Origin: Mesorhizobium sp.
GTDB lineage: Bacteria; Pseudomonadota; Alphaproteobacteria; Rhizobiales; Rhizobiaceae
NCBI RefSeq assembly: GCF_004963255.1
Contig: NZ_SUGA01000018.1
Coordinates: 45,791-109,790 of the forward strand
DNA: 64,000 bases
Direction of reading: 5' to 3'
Shown: piece by piece, positions 61,105 through 64,000 of the stretch
How positions within the stretch are numbered: the stretch's first letter is position 1
How the letters are laid out: the number at the start of each line of letters is the position of its first letter
The notes under the pieces: generated by a model
The model's database searches: none
Seen by the model: only the letters and a program-made list of their open reading frames with translations
What the model was told of the DNA's origin: nothing
Translations under genes and position numbers: made by a program

Positions 61105-63636
61105 ATGAACATGCGGACAGAAGCCCCAATCCCTGATCACACGTCTGGTGGCCTGGCCGAGGCGCGCGAGTCACTCACCCTCCGCATTGGAGGAATGAAC
61201 TGCGCCCACTGCCCGCCGGCAATCGAGCAGGCCATTCGGGCCGTCAAAGGGGTGCAGGGCGTCTCAGTCAATCTCGCAACGCAGACGGCGAAGGTCGAGT
61301 ATGACCCGACCCAGGCGAAGGTTGCGGAAATCCTGCGCGCCATTCGCTCCGTCGGCTACGCCGCCGGTACGGCGACGACGCGAATTCCCATCAAGAACAT
61401 GCATTGCACCTCGTGCGCCATACGTGTCGAGCTGGCGCTGAAGACGACCCCTGGCGTGATCGCCGCCCGCGCCAGCCTCGCACCCAACGCCGTCGACATA
61501 GAGTATCAGCCGGAACGGACTGATTTCCAGGAACTGAGGAGGTCGATCGAATCCTCCGGCTACAGGGTAGCCGAGCCGAAGGTGAGACCCACGGGCGAGA
61601 CGCTAGATCCAGCCGAGGCGGCGACCGAGCAGGAATACCGCGGCCTGATGCGGAGGTTCTGGCTCGCAGCGGTCATCTCCCTCCCGGTGATGGCGCTTAG
61701 CTATCCCGATCTCATTCCGGGACTGCGCGAGTGGATGCCCATGGGCAGCGACACGCGCCGGATCGTTTGGGCGCTGCTCGGTTTGGCGAGCTTGCCCGTT
61801 CTGCTGTGGTCGGGATCGCAGTTCTTTGTTGGCATGTGGGACGCGCTGAAGCACCGCGCGGCCAACATGCACACGCTGATCGCGATCGGCATCACGGCGG
61901 CGTTCCTCTATTCGGTCGTGGCGGTCGCATGGCCAGGGATCTTTCCCGACATGGCGCTCGCCGAGGTCTTCTGGGACGTGACCGATGTCGTCGTCGCGCT
62001 CGTCGTGCTGGGTCTCGCCTTGGAGATCAAGGCCAAGGGCCGGACCTCGCAAGCGATCAAGAAGCTGATCGGGCTGCAGGCGAAGACCGCAAGAGTTGTG
62101 CGCGACGGCAAGGAAATCGACCTCCCCGTCGAGGAGGTGCTGGTCGGCGACACGGTGATCGTCCGTCCCGGCGAAAAGGTCCCGGTCGATGGCAAGGTGA
62201 GCGCCGGATCGAGCGCTATCGATGAGTCGATGATCACCGGCGAATCCATGCCGGTCGAAAAGCAGGCCGGCGACGAGGTCATCGGCGGCACGCTCAACGA
62301 GACGGGCAGCTTCCGCTTCACCGCGACCAAGGTCGGCAAGGATACCGCGCTGGCAAGTATCATCCGCATGGTGAAGGACGCGCAGGGGTCGAAGGCGCCG
62401 ATCCAGCGCGTCGTGGATACCGTGTCGGGCTACTTCGTGCCCGCGGTCATGATCGTCGCGATCCTGGCAGCCGTGGCCTGGTACGACTTTGGGCCTGAAC
62501 CGCGGCTGATCTATGCCACGGTCATCCTGGTCACCACGCTGATCATCGCCTGTCCCTGCGCGCTCGGCCTTGCCACACCGACCTCGCTTACGGTCGGCAT
62601 CGGCAAGGGAGCGGAAAACGGCATCCTGATCCGCTCCGGCGACGCGTTGCAGGCAGCTGAGAAACTCGACGCGATCATTCTCGACAAGACGGGCACGATC
62701 ACCAAGGGCGAGCCGGCGCTGACCGACGTCGTCGTCACGCCGGGCCACGAAGAGAGCGCCGTGCTGCGGCTCACCGCTTCCCTTGAGCGCGGCTCCGAGC
62801 ATCCGCTGGCCTCGGCCATCGTGAAGGGCGCCGAGGCGTGGATGATCGAGCTGGTCGACGCTGAAGGTTTCGCGGCGATCCCGGGCCACGGCGTCAGTGG
62901 ACGCATCGATGGCCATGATGTGCTGTTCGGCAACGCCAAGCTGATGCGCGACCGCGGTGTTCCCGCAGACGCGCTGCTGCCGCAATGGGAGCGCCTCGCC
63001 AATGAAGGCAAAACGCCGATGTATGTGGCGGTCGACGGGCAGGCGGCCGGGCTGATCGCCGTCGCCGACACCGTGAAGCCGGATTCCAGGGCGGCGATCG
63101 AAATCCTGAAAGGGCTCGGCATCGAGGTCGTCATGCTGACCGGCGACAACGAACGCACGGGTCGGGCGATCGCGCGCGAAGTCGGCATCGATCGTGTGCT
63201 AGCGGAAGTCCTTCCGGACGACAAGGCGCACGAGGTGCAGAAGCTGCAGCTCGAAGGCAAGTCGGTCGGCATGGTCGGCGACGGCGTCAACGACGCGCCG
63301 GCGCTCGCCCAAGCCGATGTCGGTTTCGCCATCGGCACCGGAACCGACGTCGCCATCGAGGCAAGCGACGTGACGCTTATCAAGGGCAGCCTAATGGGCG
63401 TCGTCACGGCGATCGAGATCAGCCGGGCGACGATGCGCAACGTCCGGCAGAACCTCGTCGGCGCCTTCGGCTACAACGCGCTGGGCATCCCGGTCGCGAC
63501 GGGCGTGCTCTATCCGTTCATCGGGCTTCTGCTCTCTCCCCTCATCGCAGCCGCCGCCATGGCGTTCAGTTCGGTGACCGTCGTCACCAACGCCAATCGT
63601 TTGCGCTTCTTTCAGCCGAGGAGGACAGGCTCATGA
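61105..63636 (+). CDS. copA: Copper-translocating P1B-type ATPase (CopA)
   Basis: 843 residues. Two N-terminal HMA domains with metal pairs C33-A-H-C36 and C101-T-S-C104. Eight predicted helices with the ion-binding CPC at 483-485. The phosphorylation loop is DKTGT with D527, the nucleotide-binding motif is SEHPLA, the TGES motif is ITGESMPVEK and the hinge is GDGVNDAPA. It pumps Cu(I) (or Ag(I)) out of the cytoplasm. CGAGGAGAAAACGC precedes the ATG; its stop overlaps the cupredoxin gene (ATGA). FixI-type ATPases are also FixK-regulated, but here the two HMA domains and neighbours favour a copper-export role. Confidence 0.96.
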   Translation: MNMRTEAPIPDHTSGGLAEARESLTLRIGGMNCAHCPPAIEQAIRAVKGVQGVSVNLATQTAKVEYDPTQAKVAEILRAIRSVGYAAGTATTRIPIKNMHCTSCAIRVELALKTTPGVIAARASLAPNAVDIEYQPERTDFQELRRSIESSGYRVAEPKVRPTGETLDPAEAATEQEYRGLMRRFWLAAVISLPVMALSYPDLIPGLREWMPMGSDTRRIVWALLGLASLPVLLWSGSQFFVGMWDALKHRAANMHTLIAIGITAAFLYSVVAVAWPGIFPDMALAEVFWDVTDVVVALVVLGLALEIKAKGRTSQAIKKLIGLQAKTARVVRDGKEIDLPVEEVLVGDTVIVRPGEKVPVDGKVSAGSSAIDESMITGESMPVEKQAGDEVIGGTLNETGSFRFTATKVGKDTALASIIRMVKDAQGSKAPIQRVVDTVSGYFVPAVMIVAILAAVAWYDFGPEPRLIYATVILVTTLIIACPCALGLATPTSLTVGIGKGAENGILIRSGDALQAAEKLDAIILDKTGTITKGEPALTDVVVTPGHEESAVLRLTASLERGSEHPLASAIVKGAEAWMIELVDAEGFAAIPGHGVSGRIDGHDVLFGNAKLMRDRGVPADALLPQWERLANEGKTPMYVAVDGQAAGLIAVADTVKPDSRAAIEILKGLGIEVVMLTGDNERTGRAIAREVGIDRVLAEVLPDDKAHEVQKLQLEGKSVGMVGDGVNDAPALAQADVGFAIGTGTDVAIEASDVTLIKGSLMGVVTAIEISRATMRNVRQNLVGAFGYNALGIPVATGVLYPFIGLLLSPLIAAAAMAFSSVTVVTNANRLRFFQPRRTGS

Positions 63637-64000
63637 CACCCGACCGCTGGACAGTGACCGTGGCCGGGATCGGCCTGGTCGCCTTCATCATCTGGTTCTT
63701 CTGGCTCAAGCGTTCGAAGGGCATGCGGGCGGCGGAAACGAGCGGCGGCTACCAGGAGGCGATGATCCTCGTGAAGGGCGGCTACACGCCAGACACGATC
63801 GTCGTCCGCAGCGGTCGCCCGGTCCGGCTGAATTTCCGCCGTGAGGAAACCGCCTCCTGCTCGGACAAGGTGATTTTTCCCGATTTCCAGAAGAGCGCCG
63901 ATCTGCCGACCGGTGAAACCGTCGCCGTCGAGCTGATACCCAAGCAACCAGGCGAGTTCGGATTCTCATGCCCGATGGGCATGTTCCGCGGCCGGCTCGT
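63633..64000 (+). CDS. Membrane-anchored cupredoxin, partial (runs off the window)
   Basis: 122 codons to the window end, no stop. One N-terminal helix (WTVTVAGIGLVAFIIWFFWL), a short linker, then a cupredoxin-like domain: GGYTPDTIVVRSGRPVRLNF and a C-terminal copper site FGFSCPMGMFRG, with C...M in the plastocyanin-like arrangement. The conserved E-E-T-A-S-C-S-D-K segment provides further ligands. It overlaps copA by four bases and probably accepts Cu(I) on the periplasmic side. Length and end unknown. Confidence 0.83.
   Translation, partial: MTPDRWTVTVAGIGLVAFIIWFFWLKRSKGMRAAETSGGYQEAMILVKGGYTPDTIVVRSGRPVRLNFRREETASCSDKVIFPDFQKSADLPTGETVAVELIPKQPGEFGFSCPMGMFRGRL

Overview
The window looks like a chromosomal segment of a Rhizobiales alphaproteobacterium, most likely Mesorhizobium or a close relative. 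The evidence is high GC, alphaproteobacterial gene types (the ~1600-residue NAD-glutamate dehydrogenase, usg, the SDHAF4-like DUF1674 protein, the atpHAGDC cluster with an Ala/Lys-rich AtpD N-terminus, and the purH / heparinase-like / rsmB / htpX neighbourhood), and many short palindromic intergenic repeats of the kind scattered through Mesorhizobium genomes. This rests on recognition of sequence and gene order, not on a database search. I saw no rRNA, tRNA, CRISPR array or insertion sequence.

Layout. 0.1-1.2 kb: a less GC-rich pair of overlapping genes, a RusA-like nuclease and a degenerate-REase/HEPN fusion, which may be a mobile defence or toxin-like module. 1.2-19 kb: housekeeping genes (AhpD-like protein, NAD-GDH, UMF1-type MFS transporter, purH, heparinase-like protein, rsmB, htpX, DUF1674, HAD phosphatase, transglutaminase-like protein, TadG-like vWA pilus protein). 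19-28.5 kb: a 23-codon small ORF with a near-perfect Shine-Dalgarno, MOSC protein, DUF3892, acs, usg, two aldo/keto reductases around an MFS/LysR pair, and yggS. 28.6-36.9 kb: leuS-lptE, fsa, priA, a VapBC-type toxin-antitoxin pair, Asp/Glu racemase and a DUF4345-like membrane protein. 37.1-42.4 kb: F1 ATP synthase operon atpHAGDC, with a small zinc-ribbon-like gene between atpD and atpC. 42.5-46.1 kb: a hexuronate module, uxuB divergent from uxaC-kdgF. 46.3-51 kb: LysE-type exporter, an unusual glycosidase-like/sulfotransferase fusion, and recQ.

51.2-64 kb is an accessory copper/low-oxygen island. It holds two Cys/His-rich small secreted proteins, a Tat-exported multicopper oxidase with a Met-rich insert, a Met-rich Spy/CpxP-like periplasmic protein, a frameshifted glucoamylase-family gene, an MFS exporter, a thymidine/AMP-phosphorylase-like gene coupled to a PRPP synthetase, a His-rich periplasmic protein, a CopA-type Cu ATPase with two HMA domains, and a membrane-anchored cupredoxin cut by the window edge. 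Upstream of each Cys/His-rich gene lies a TTGA-N6-TCAA (FNR/FixK-type) palindrome followed by a shared leader of about 80 bases. The two halves of the copper island therefore probably answer to the same low-oxygen regulator.

As a working model of the island, CopA pumps Cu(I) to the periplasm, the cupredoxin, Met-rich and Cys/His-rich proteins hold it there, and the multicopper oxidase converts Cu(I) to less toxic Cu(II).
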